Of a DNA stretch of 64,000 bases, positions 45,838-56,747 are shown in pieces. A program made the position numbers and the translations under genes. Origin of the DNA: Scytalidium lignicola. Its lineage: Eukaryota; Ascomycota; Leotiomycetes. The DNA is taken from NCBI GenBank assembly GCA_002812745.2, contig NCSJ02000002.1:124001-188000 (forward strand), written 5' to 3'. Position 1 is the stretch's first letter; each line of letters starts with the position of its first letter. The notes beneath the pieces were generated by a model. The model was not told the origin of the DNA, made no database searches, and worked only from the letters and a program-made list of their open reading frames with translations.

Positions 45838-47199
45838 ATGTTGGCTGCAAGAGATCAAGAAAATCTGGTCCATGGCCACCACACGGTGGCAGCCTCGAAG
45901 CCATTGAACCAAGGCATTAGAGGACTACAGCCAAAGACGCCCGGTAATCGATTTCCAAAGACACCATTGAAGATCCCGCTTCACGATGAAAATGCCCCAG
46001 CTGGCTTTGGAGGCAAATCGGTTCTGAAGACGAAGGGCAAAGACAAAAATGCGTTCATTACACCTCTGGGTATGTCTACTAATATAAATTTGTCAAGATT
46101 ACTATTAGTAACGATAATACAGGACCTCGAAATCGCGCTCCTCTTGGAGCAAAGACTACAAATGCCAAAGCAAAGGTCTTCCAGACACCGGCTGGTCCAG
46201 CTCCTGAGAAGGATCTCGAAAAGACTCAAGCGAAACAGACGAGTGCAAGTCGGCCTAAATCCAAAGTTCCTCACGCGGAGTTCTCAAAGCTCCACATACA
46301 TGGTGATGAGCCAGATCCGCTAGAGGAGAGAGATGTTGAGTATTGTCCACCGCGCCCCAAAGATCTTCCATACGATTCAGAAGACTTTCCCGACGGCTGC
46401 CTCAACTACGAGCCTCTGAAGCCAGAGAATTTATTCCGTGGATTTCATGAGACTTATCTCAATCCACGTGATGAGAATGGTCTCACCAGAATGGAACGGA
46501 CACATAAAGAAAGTGCTGAAAGGGCAGCTAAGTTGCTAGAGGAAAGTGTACTTAAATCACTTGAAGAGGATTGGACTATTGGCGATGTGCCCGAGACATT
46601 TATGTATNAAAAAAAAGAAGAGAGCCGCTCTGCAAACAAAAGATACGAATGGAAAGCCTCCAACTACCAAGAAGACCACAGCCGTCCCCAGCAAAGGCCC
46701 CGCTACCCTCGCATCCAGACAAGCAGCCTCGGCTCTTTCGATGATACCAAAATCATCTACCACATCATTTACTACCTCAAAGCCAAAACCGAAACCGAAA
46801 CCCTTAACTTCCTTTCTCTCTAGTGGGAAAACACCTCTTCCACCAACAGCGTTGAATGGAACCACTATGCGCCATACTTCCGCTACCGCTGCGTCAAAGA
46901 GCACAATCGGATACACCAAGGGCAGATCAGCATCGAGCGCTATACACAATAACACCACCACACCAGCCCGTAGGGAATTGATGCGCTCTGTCAGTACCAT
47001 GTCAGATGGGTCAGATGCAACCATAACTCCGGCCCGTTTTGCACGGAAATCCGCAGAGGAAGAGCGAAGACGGCCAGCGTTCCTCGCTGCCTTTGACGCC
47101 GATGACGAAGATCTTGAGCCCGGTTTAAAAGGCATCTTACCAGACAGGTTGATGTTTGATGATGACGAGGAGGAATTTGTTATGACTTTGCATGCTTAA
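45838..47199 (+). CDS. Securin-like (Pds1/Cut2) separase inhibitor, frame broken by an N
   Basis: Securins inhibit separase until APC/C destroys them at anaphase. Exon 1 is 45838-46069 and exon 2 starts at 46123. The N-terminus is disordered and basic. It has a KEN-like DQENLV, a GFGGKSVLKTKG block and a D-box RAPLGAKT (Arg82, Leu85). DVEYCPPRP at residues 148-156 resembles the separase-inhibiting DIEYxPP motif of Cut2. This order matches fission-yeast Cut2. The reading frame is interrupted at 46608 by a single N next to eight A residues. Before it the frame reads WTIGDVPETFMY; after it the true frame (KRAALQTKD, ending DDDEEEFVMTLHA) is shifted by one. Omitting the N would give about 435 residues. 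Securins are poorly conserved, so the call is by motif, not overall identity. Confidence 0.7.
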
Positions 47200-48315
47200 C
47201 TTTCTCCTGGTCCCGGGTATGGACGGCGTATGGGGTTTTAGCTCCCTGTTAGTTTGTCTGTCTGATATGAGTCTGGCGTTCAGTCTATGGAGTTTGGTTT
47301 TCAGGTATCTTATTTAGGAGCCAGTCCTTTATCCGTGTATGATATGTTTTCCCCAGGTCTCTCTAGCTTTAGTCTCCAGACTTCATGACATGGTATGTAC
47401 GAGACAAGAGATAAGGCACGTGCTGCAAAAGGAATAGGGGGGAAGGCTCGCAAACAATAACAATCAGAATATTACGAACTTTATGTTAATAGGCGCAACA
47501 CAGCATCATAAATAAATAGATATTCATTATTTCTTACGTTTCTGACCATGTAATACACGTCATGGATTGGTCTACGGTACGCGTTTTAATATCAGCGTCA
47601 CGCGAAGAGACGTTGCTGTCCACACATCGCGCGCTCGCTTCACTGTGGTGACGCAGGTGTGTGTTTGACCCTACAGAAACAATAAGTGTGGCTGAAGTCA
47701 GGGGAACAGGTGGATGAATAGACAAGGCAAACAACACATATGAGTGGTGGTGTGTTATATTCACAACGGTGGCAAAAGCGACGGATGAGAAGAACACACA
47801 AGAAGTACCACAGTATGTTTTTTATGTCTTTATGCCAGCTGACAACAAAGGAGGCGGTGAAGGCGTGGCCACAAGGCTTCCATCTCCTGAATTGGACTCC
47901 AGTCGTCATCCCAATCCCGTTAGCGGGATTTTTACTTTGCCTTGAACCTCTGAAAGCGAAATCGAACATCAAAGCAATTCCACGACCACAGATCTTCACC
48001 CCCCAACAACACCTCTAGATCAACCTCAACCTCCATTTTCAGACACGGGCGCATTGTCTGGAGATCGGTACGGCCATCATCTGCCCTCTTCTGCACTGCA
48101 TCTCGCGGTTCCGCAGTTAGCAGTGCCGCAACCGCGACAATAATTTTGGCTACAGCCCCGGCAACAAGTCGCGTGGAGGTTGTCTAGGAAGTCTTGCTCT
48201 GCGCGTGCCTGGCAGGATCGTTCCTTCCCCAAATGCATGCAGTCGCTCGATAATAATCATCAGAGAGACGATGGTTGGACGACGGAAGGAGGGTTAGATC
48301 CATCGCCATTCTACG
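47200..48315. other. Intergenic, SET1 upstream region
   Basis: No supported gene is present. The minus-strand frame at 47640-47999 is not protein-like. ACGCGT lies at 47579-47584. A perfect seven-base-pair hairpin (AATCCCG, loop TTAG, CGGGATT) followed by T residues lies at 47913-47933 (see findings). Confidence 0.45.
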
Positions 48316-51300
48316 ATGTCTCGCGCGTCCGGAGCGAGCTTCGCGCAATTCTTCCCCTCCGCTCCTCGTGCAGCAAAAGACAAGGCCAAGGAGCGAGAGA
48401 AGGTAAAGTCGCAGAGCCTCGAATCACCCGGTATTCAGACGGCCACCGATAGTCAGGTGAATACGGCTCTAGATCCGGGCGGGAAAACGGCCAGCCCATT
48501 TCGTCTAACCAGAGAGAGCGGTGGCACTCCCACTACAGATACCGCTGTTCCTCCTCTGGAAGACAACGAATCCGTCCAGGGCGACATACTCAATGGCGTT
48601 GGCTCGGCCAGTTCGCATACAAGTACTGTCTCTTCAGTCTTCAGTGCTCCCAACCAGCAGTCGGCTATGTCGACCTTTGGTGGACCACGAAACTCAAGCA
48701 ACCTGACACCACTAACGAACATCGACTCCTCGCCATCCCAAACCACCAGTCCCAGTTACCCCAAACTAGGAGCTGCGACAGCAAATTCCACTGAAATTTC
48801 GTCCTATAAGTCTCCGGTTGGAAATGATGTCATCTCAGTCAATAATACCATACAATCTTCCTCAGAACCACGAGTTTTCGCTCGAGACCCTAATAGAGGT
48901 GTAAAAGGCGTCAAATGTACATATGATCCCCTACTCGACCGAGCAATATCTTCGAGTGACAGGAAGAAGGCGAAACCTATATACAAGGAGTTTGGATTGG
49001 TATGTATACTATCTGCGGGGAGCGTCATCTTGCTTGTGTGAAATGTCTGGCTAACAACCGTTCAGGAAGATGACGCTCCCCCAGCAGACCCTCGACTCGC
49101 GAAAGGCGGGAGATTGGTCTATATCAATGTGGATTTCCACAAGCCAAAATCCCGTCTGCGACATGCGCCATACATGTTACGGCCCTATGTGTATGATCCG
49201 AAGACCTCTATTGGCTCAGGACCACCGACACAAGTGCTAGTGATCGGATTTGATCCTCTGTTTAATTTCTCGAACATCTCCGCCTATTTTTCTAGTTTTG
49301 GCGAAATCGCGGAAAGCAGCAACAAGCTACATCCTGATACGGGAAGCTGTCTTGGGTTCGCAACTTTCCGATATAGAGACTCTAAGGCTATCAAGGCTGG
49401 GCGTTTTGTGAGTGCAATTGATGCAGCCAAAAAGGCTGTTAAAAACGGCAATGGGTCTAGAATTGGCACAAATAATGTGAAGGTTGAATTCGACCCAGAT
49501 GGTGTTAAAAGCCGGCGCATGTTGGAAAATATAATCAAACAAGAACAACAAGCTGCTCCTCCCAAAGTACCATCAGGTCCAAAATCTCAAACCGCATCAA
49601 AGGTTTCGGGGCCTCCACCTTCTGCTCCGAAAGGCCCTGCAAGCCATCATGCATCTTTCAACCGGCCGCTATTTCGGGCCCCTCATTTAGCTGCGCCCAC
49701 CTTTATCCCTACAGCTCCAGTCATTGTCCCAAGTGCTCCAACGAAACCAAGGGTATTAACACTCATCGAAGACGAGCCTATCTCGGCGCAACTTGAAACC
49801 GAACCATATCTATTCATTTCCAAAGACTATGTACCAGTCATTCCAGCCACAATTCCTCACATGAAAAAGCGGATACGAACTTTTGCATTTGATGATGTTC
49901 GAGCGGATAAATCTGGCTATTATATCGTGTTTTCTAATGACTCCCAAGGACGGTTAGAGGCCGAACGGTGTTTCCACGCTGTTCACAGGACTGCCTTCTT
50001 CACATATGAAATGCATGTTAAAATGTATCTGTATGGAACCAACGGATCACACCAGGATTCAGCACATCATTCTGGCTATACCGGTCGAAGACGTAGCCGA
50101 AGCCCAGATCGAAAGGCGCTAGAGAAGAGACAGAAGGAGGATGCTGAATGCTTGAGAAAGCTGGAAGAGGCCGACTGGGAGGAAGAGAAGAAGGAGCGGG
50201 CAAGGAACTTCGATCCTGCACGAGAAGCTGTCGAGGTCATCCGAAGGGACTTGAAGGACCAGCTGATCAAGAATATCCGTACGAAGATTGCAGCACCTGC
50301 CCTGCATTCTTTTATGGACCCGGCAAATCATGTTGCAAAGAGACGAAAGCTAAATATTGCCGATCCAAGCGATCTCAAGCTTCCTCTTCTTGATGAACAG
50401 GATGATAGGGAAGAAAGCCCAGCGGTTGGAACGCCGAGCTCACGTGGTGATCTCACCGAACGTCGTGCCTTGGGTTCCGGAAGAGTTAATGTGACTGCAC
50501 TCCCACGTATTCGAAAAGTCAAGGGTGGGAAGAAGCAAAATGTTGGCTTCACTGATCCGTTCGCAAGAGGAAGGCCTCAGGTCCGAAAATCCATTGCCCG
50601 TCCTCTGCATCATCGTCTTTTCCAGAGTGAAGATGAGGAATCAGATTCGGAAACTGAGAGGTCCCGCTCACGTTCTAGAGTGCCAGATACCGAAGAGCCC
50701 GACTCGAGAGCTCGAAGTCGTGCTGATACTGATGACGATACCGACGATGAAAGCATAATCTTTAGAAGACGGGATAAGACCAAGAATAGATATGCATTGT
50801 TGGACCTCAAAGAAGACGATTCTATGAGCGAGGCCAGCTTTTCCATATCAGAGTCCGTTGCGCCAACAAAGAAGAGAAAAAATCTCGAGCTGCACGTAGA
50901 TGTTGCTCTAAAGCGCCAGAAAAAGACAGATGAGGAGCTCTTTGGCATTGGCGCAGACAAGATTGAGCAAGAGTTCCCACTCAGCGGCTTTACTGTCTCT
51001 GAGGATGCTCTCATCGAAGATATTGATAGTGTGGCCAGAACAGAGAGCGAACCCGTCGAGTCTGAAGTCATGGGCAAGAAGAAGAAGTCCAAGGCAAAGA
51101 GGAAAACCAAGAAACAGCTCTTCGAAGAACGTGAAGCTCTCAAACGACAGGAAGGAGTCCTGGATGAGGAAGAGGACCTTAAGCCACCTAGTATTGCGGA
51201 TGTCAATGAGGAGGAGGAGGAAGAGGAAGAAGACATTGTCCACGAAAGTGTGCCAGTCAATACCTCTGTGGAATGGGGTATGTCAACTGAGGTTCCGTTT

Positions 51301-52332
51301 CCTACAGTTGAGGATAATTTCAACATTATTCTTGATTTAGATGGTCTCAAGGCCCTAATTAAGGATGATGAAGATCTCATTGCAGGTGTGGAAGCTATCA
51401 ATCATGACGTAAAGAACACAATAGGCAACGCGATGACTTGGTCTTGGAAGCAGGAGAATATCAAGTCCCTCAATCGGAATGGATTCCGAGGCCCTGTCAA
51501 GGATGAAACTACTGTCGAGGGTTACTATATTGCTAACGAATCTGGATGTGCTCGGACCGAAGGAACTAAGAAGATTCTCAACTCTGAGAAGTCGAAGTAC
51601 CTGCCACACCGTATCAAGGTGCAAAAAGCTCGAGAAGAACGAGAGGCCCAGGCGAAGAAAGCAGGCAAGGATATTGCAGCTGAGGCCGCGGAAGCTGCAA
51701 AGGTTGCCGCCGATAAGTTACTAGCGAAAGGTACTTCTCGTGCCAATCGGGTTAACAATCGACGCTTTGTTGCAGATCTCAATGACTCCAAGAAGAATTT
51801 CGGAGCAGACTCAGATGTCCTGCGGTTCAATCAACTGAAGAAACGCAAGAAGCCCGTCAAGTTCGCCCGATCAGCAATTCACAATTGGGGTCTTTATGCT
51901 ATGGAAAACATCCCAATGGGTGACATGATCATTGAATATGTTGGTGAGAAGGTCCGGCAGCAGGTTGCAGACCTTCGAGAACATCGCTATCTGAAAAGTG
52001 GCATCGGCAGCAGTTATCTCTTCCGAATCGACGAGAACACAGTCATTGATGCCACGAAGAAAGGAGGCATTGCCAGATTTATCAATCATAGTTGTATGCC
52101 TAATTGCACGGCGAAAATCATTACAGTGGAGAAAAGCAAGCGTATCGTTATTTATGCACTACGCGATATTGCTCAAAGTATATATTACCCATCCCGTCTC
52201 TTGCTATGTGATGCTAATATATTTTCAGATGAGGAGCTTACCTATGACTACAAATTCGAGCGGGAGATTGGAAGCACAGATCGTATTCCTTGTCTCTGTG
52301 GCACTCCGGCTTGCAAAGGCTTCCTCAACTGA
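48316..52332 (+). CDS. SET1: Histone H3 lysine 4 methyltransferase SET1 (COMPASS)
   Basis: The catalytic subunit of COMPASS, methylating H3K4 at active genes. Three exons (48316-48999, 49066-52177, 52229-52332) sum to 3900 bases, or 1299 residues. The domain order is typical. A Ser-rich N-terminus comes first, then RRM1 from [12 protein letters not shown] (about residues 283-370), and a second Set1-specific RRM-like domain near [14 protein letters not shown] long acidic and basic linker leads to an N-SET region (about 1050-1150, [11 protein letters not shown] at its end). The SET domain starts at [18 protein letters not shown], with NHSC motif [12 protein letters not shown] (about 1234-1245) and [11 protein letters not shown]. 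The post-SET zinc site is [13 protein letters not shown]. The last intron, 52178-52228, is 51 bases and open in frame (see findings). The start ATG precedes [14 protein letters not shown], a typical fungal Set1 beginning. Confidence 0.95.
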
Positions 52333-53388
52333 TCTGGCTTTTATCAGCCCCATTGTATACAACTACTGCAGGTCGTCTGGTTTTTGTATTTGGCCTCCTT
52401 ACTAATACCCTCTCACTATATTTGTCGAGGGAGAGGATTTACGCATCTTTATAAAATTACCTTTAACGCCTCCAGAGGGCATGTTCATAGCGGATACTTA
52501 ATACTACATCTGGATCTTTGACATTTCCTTTCATTCCGTCNTTTTTTTTATTTCATCATGCATACAGAAGGCGACTGGGCAGTCGCCGGTGGGCAAAAAG
52601 ACAACTCTTTCAACCGAGTTAAGTTTTTTGATGGCGTTTTACGCACCGGTATCTTTTGTATCTCAATATTTAGGTAGGAGAAAAGTCGGGCTGCTTTGCT
52701 TGCGGGGAAGAATATTGCCTCTTGGTCTTTGTGCATGTGTGGCCGGGAGATGCGATAATTGTACAGTAGCATAGGCATGACTGGGTTCATAGCCAGATGA
52801 GGGGGATATGTATGTGGGATTGTGCACTGAAGTGGAGTGCACTGAGATGTGGATAGAAATAACAATCCATTGACGATTGGAGTTTTTATTTTCACTTGGC
52901 TATAGTTGTGATTACTTTGATTTTAAACTACACACCCAATCACTTTCCCTTAACCAGTCCAATACCCATTTTGTATAGCCATCCGTCATCCTTGGCTTAT
53001 AAATCACGGTCTAGTCTGGGCTGTTTTCTCTTGATAGACTTCTTCGTGACTCGACTCCCATGCTTGCCCAATTCTGCTGCAGAAATATGGGTTCTCGGAA
53101 CATGTTCATAGACCAGCAAAGGTGCACATATCAAGCATCTTTGAAAAAACATGGCCGACAAGCTGTCCGTCCCATTGACGTCCCATTTCACACCTGTTAT
53201 TAGGTGTCAATCCTACCAGCAATCCTCACGATCCATCCCTCCAGGATCCATCAGACAAACTGATGCTCCTGAGTTCGAGCTACCAGAGCAGAAGTAGCGT
53301 ATACAAGCACCTCTTTTACAAAGGTGTCATATGAAGCAACACAACCATTCCTAAATCGCATTGTTGTTTATACACAAATCACACCAAA
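52333..53388. other. Convergent 3' region of SET1 and TRM112
   Basis: These 1056 bases contain one N at 52541 beside a T run. No frame looks protein-like, and I see nothing beyond presumed 3' UTRs. Confidence 0.45.
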
Positions 53389-53854
53389 TCAAACCAAGTG
53401 ATTCGGTAATAAGAAGTTTGCAATGCCCTCCTTGATCTTGTATTCATGTCCGCAACTACCACACACTAAGACGCCCTCATTAATCTGTGTCTGAATCAAT
53501 AGATTATGTAGATCTTCCATCATTTTCGTATCGGCTTGCAATTCTTCGGCAGTTGGAGGCGTAGGCGGTAGAGATGGGAAGCCCAGCTTTTTAATATGTT
53601 TTATTAGCCTTTGCAATCCACCAGCAATTAAAAGAAGTACTTTAGCAGGAAGAAAAAGGCGGGCATACTTCTGTTGATGTTGTTTTCAAAGCTTCCCAGT
53701 CTATCCTTGGTAGAACATTGAGAACGAGCTGAGGGTTTGCTTCGATTTCGTCGGTGACCAGTTCGCAATCTTTTGGATGGAGGGGGAACGAGGCCGAGGA
53801 GATTTTGCAGGTTTTTACTGCACATGTAACGAAGTTGAGGGTTAAGACTTTCAT
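53389..53854 (-). CDS. TRM112: Trm112, methyltransferase activator
   Basis: A small zinc-binding protein that activates several methyltransferases acting on tRNA, rRNA (Bud23) and eRF1 (Mtq2). Two exons (53854-53669 and 53586-53389) give 127 residues, close to yeast Trm112. The N-terminus MKVLTLNFVTCAVKTCK is the conserved start. The C-terminus has VCGSCGHEYKIKEGIANFLLPNHLV, with a CxxC (CGSC) and the invariant GIxNxLLPxHLV end. The two-Cys part of the N-terminal zinc site is at CAVKTC. The intron is 82 bases and is placed so that STE joins LGFPSLPP without a frame break. The acceptor AAAAAG is slightly unusual. Confidence 0.92.
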
Positions 53855-54642
53855 ATTGTCTGACTACTGAACAGGTTTATATTTTGTTATGTTTAGGGCC
53901 GTTGCGAGCTTTTCATCAAAAGCTGATAACCATAATTTGATAGCGGGGTGAAATGTGGAGGGGGAAAATTGTTGCGATCGATTAACATTTTTTGGGAGCA
54001 GTTGTGGTGCCTATGGGGTACCGTACATGCATCTCCTCGAAAAGGGGTTCAGGGGAATGAAAGGCAGTCGCAAACATTTTTGCTAAACTTTATATTGATT
54101 TATTTTACCGCTTTGTTTATTATGTAAAATATTAATATATTAACTTGGATTGTATTATCCCATTGTTGGTGGACTTGTAGGATAGATTTTTTTCTATTTT
54201 CTATTTAATTATTTTAAGGCACGAAATAATAGCTCACAAATAGTTTTATTGTTCAACGCACTTAATCAAAATGCAGCACTACCAATAGCTTCATTAATCT
54301 ACTTTTGATATAAACAAATAAAGCCTTTTTATCTGCCTAACAATATAGTTCGACATTTAGAAATTCAACGAGTCTTCCTCCTTTGGAATGCCGTTTATTA
54401 TATTTGGTCTCGGTTTTTGTTTACATTACTTTTACAAAATCCGATAATACAGTGGAGGTCCATAGCTTCGTAAAACAATATTGTTTGAAATTTCAATGGT
54501 TTTGGTTGGAGTTTTCGAGGTGGAAAATAGGTCAAAAGAACAAACTTTTTATTGGAGTAAATGAATGATGAGCTATCCCGTTGAGACTTCAATTGCAATG
54601 ATAGTTCTGTAGCAAGATGTAAATAGTGACTTTCGTATATAC
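53855..54642. other. A+T-rich intergenic stretch between TRM112 and CPR2
   Basis: The part from about 54060 to 54560 is visibly poorer in G+C than its surroundings, with long A/T runs. The two frames around 54383-54598 are antisense to one another and look random. No repeat unit is seen. Confidence 0.45.
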
Positions 54643-55707
54643 TTAAGCTAGACCTTTGTCGCTAAATCGGCCTCTCCTTTTCCCACTCATGCGCACATAG
54701 ATAGCCACACAGCCCAAGATAAATCCTAACAGGAGGCCCTTTTGCAAGACAGAGAATCCCTCTGAGACTTCGACAAAAGGTTCGAGAACAACTGCTTGTT
54801 CAGATTCTCCCATTCCGGTCTGGAACTCGGCGGTTCCGTATTCGGCTGTTTACGCAGATACCGATCAGCGAGCTCTATATAGTTGTGCACATGTAGAGAG
54901 GTTGGAAGAGTAGTCATGGGACAGAAGCGTGAGGAAGGAAAGTACATTATAGCTCCACATGGATACCTTCTTCTGGGACTGGTAATTCTCCACTCTTGAC
55001 GATCTTAACCACCTTCAAAGGTTTATCGCCAGCGCCTTTGGGGACATTCTGGATCGCCTCAACGATGTCATAGCCTTCTAAAACTTCACCGAATACAACA
55101 TGTCTTCCATCAAGATGGCTGCTTGAATGTTAGCATATACCCTCAAATTCTGTGTATAAAGTTTGAAATTGTGACCGCTTACCCTGGAGTTGAGGTGGTG
55201 ATGAAGAACTGGGATCCATTGGTATCCTTTCCTGCGTTGGCCATACTGAGAAGACCTTTCTTGGAGTGCTTAAGCTTGAAGTTCTCGTCAGGGAATCTAT
55301 CACCGTAGACTAAATTGACTATGTTAATACATATTCTACCAATAGATGTGGTTGTCATGAATATGCTTACTCGACTTGCCACCAGTGCCATCGCCTTTGG
55401 TGAAATCACCTCCCTGGATCATAAAGTCCTTAATAACACGGTGGAAGGTTGAACCCTCGTAACCAAACCCCTTCTCTCCTGTAACCAAAGCTCTGAAGTT
55501 CTCTGATGTCTTGGGTACGGTCTTGCCATATAGACCCATCACAATAGTCCCCATAGGTTCATCACCATGGGTGACCTCGAAGAAGACCTTGTGGGTGATC
55601 TTGGGTCCCTTAACAGCTTCAGCGGATTGAGCAAAGAACAAGAAAGTAACAGTTAGGATTAGTAGTGCGGACACTACGAGACGCTGAAGAGAGAACATTT
55701 CAACCAT
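54643..55707 (-). CDS. ER cyclophilin B (peptidyl-prolyl isomerase), membrane-tailed isoform
   Basis: A secretory-pathway peptidyl-prolyl cis-trans isomerase. A signal peptide ([22 protein letters not shown]) is followed by the cyclophilin domain: [54 protein letters not shown] with the catalytic Arg, [20 protein letters not shown], and [12 protein letters not shown] with the His that contacts substrate. Four exons (55707-55371, 55309-55183, 55118-54967, 54845-54643) sum to 819 bases, or 272 residues. This spliced form ends with a linker, one membrane helix ([15 protein letters not shown]) and a basic cytosolic tail ([16 protein letters not shown]). If the last intron (54966-54846, 121 bases) is retained, translation stops at 54947 and the protein is 211 residues ending GIHVEL, which resembles an HDEL/KDEL retention signal. 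Both versions keep frame exactly. ATGs at 55707 and 55698 are possible starts. Confidence 0.85.
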
Positions 55708-55978
55708 CAATTGAGTAATACAACGATCGTAAAAATGGGTTTTAGAAAGGAAAGATTGATGTCAACTCCGTGGAGGGGGGTTCTTGTTTCGCATAGGTGT
55801 CAGATTGCACACTTGGCGGTGTGGAAGACCGTATGGGTACCGAGTCGTAAGTATTTGATCACGTGCTGATAAAGTCCGTGCTTTTACGGTTGAACGACGG
55901 GAACTTCGATATCGATTTCGCTGTCCCTGAATCATCCCATGAACGGCTCTGATAGTTCGTAGTTCGCAGTCAGACGCT
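55708..55978. promoter_or_regulatory. Short shared divergent promoter cyclophilin B / uS13m
   Basis: Only 271 bases separate the two start codons. No named element was recognised. Confidence 0.45.
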
Positions 55979-56494
55979 ATGGTAAGGGCTTGGATCGTTT
56001 TTCAATAAGTATGTACTAACGTGTCCCTGTAGGTTTTCATCCTAGGGGTCAACTTTCCGGAAAACCGGTTAATCAAGGTTTGTTAACAATCACCTGTACG
56101 CTCGAGTGCAATTGAATTGATGTTTGGTTAGAAATCCCTTGAAACTTTCTATGGACTCGGCAATCAACATTCCGTACGACTTCTTGCCAAGTTCGCCATA
56201 CATCCCAGAGCGAAGGTTGGCTCATTACCGACCAAGACTATCACAGCTCTGACGGCCGAGCTTTCTAACATGACTATCGAAAACGATTTAAAGAGGCAAT
56301 TGCGCGACAACATTAGGCGGCTGAGAGATATGGGCAGTTATAGGGGCAGGAGACATGCAATGGGTTTGCCTGTCCGAGGACAACGGACGAGAAGCCAGGT
56401 ATGTAGCAATTTATCTGGATGAGCATGACCGAATACTAACTCTCATAAGATTCAAACTTCGAGGAAGCTGAACAAAATCGAACGCAATGGTTAA
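55979..56494 (+). CDS. Mitochondrial small-subunit ribosomal protein uS13m
   Basis: The mitochondrial homologue of bacterial S13, in the head of the small subunit. Four exons (55979-55981, 56033-56077, 56132-56398, 56450-56494) sum to 360 bases, or 119 residues. The S13 features are clear: FILGVNFPENRLI, the H2TH segment YGLGNQHSVRLLAKFAIHP, the ELSNMTIENDLKRQL block, and the basic tail GSYRGRRHAMGLPVRGQRT, which ends in the characteristic GLPVRGQRTR. The first coding exon consists of the ATG alone, followed at once by a GTAAGG donor. There is no obvious cleavable mitochondrial presequence, as is common for this subunit. The gene is divergent from the cyclophilin gene and convergent with the dipeptidase. 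Confidence 0.9.
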
Positions 56495-56747
56495 TATAGA
56501 TATAAATACTTGAGATTGTGTATAAATAGGACTTGCATTATGGGCGTTCTTGCGGCATGGACTACTGTATAGAAACCGATAAATATATCTCAAACAGTGT
56601 CTTTCGACCTCTTTTATTTGGTTCTTTGTGTTTTTGAGGTTATAGGTGATGAAAATGACTGGATTAGACAGGTTTTGAACCGTTAGCTGTTCCACATTCT
56701 GCCAACGCGGGTTTAGTTTCAAGTTCTCCATTCCAGAGTCTAGGCAT

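Noticed and set aside
50610..51401. 263-codon Ser-rich minus-strand frame
   Set aside because: It is antisense to the Glu/Asp/Lys-rich linker of SET1.
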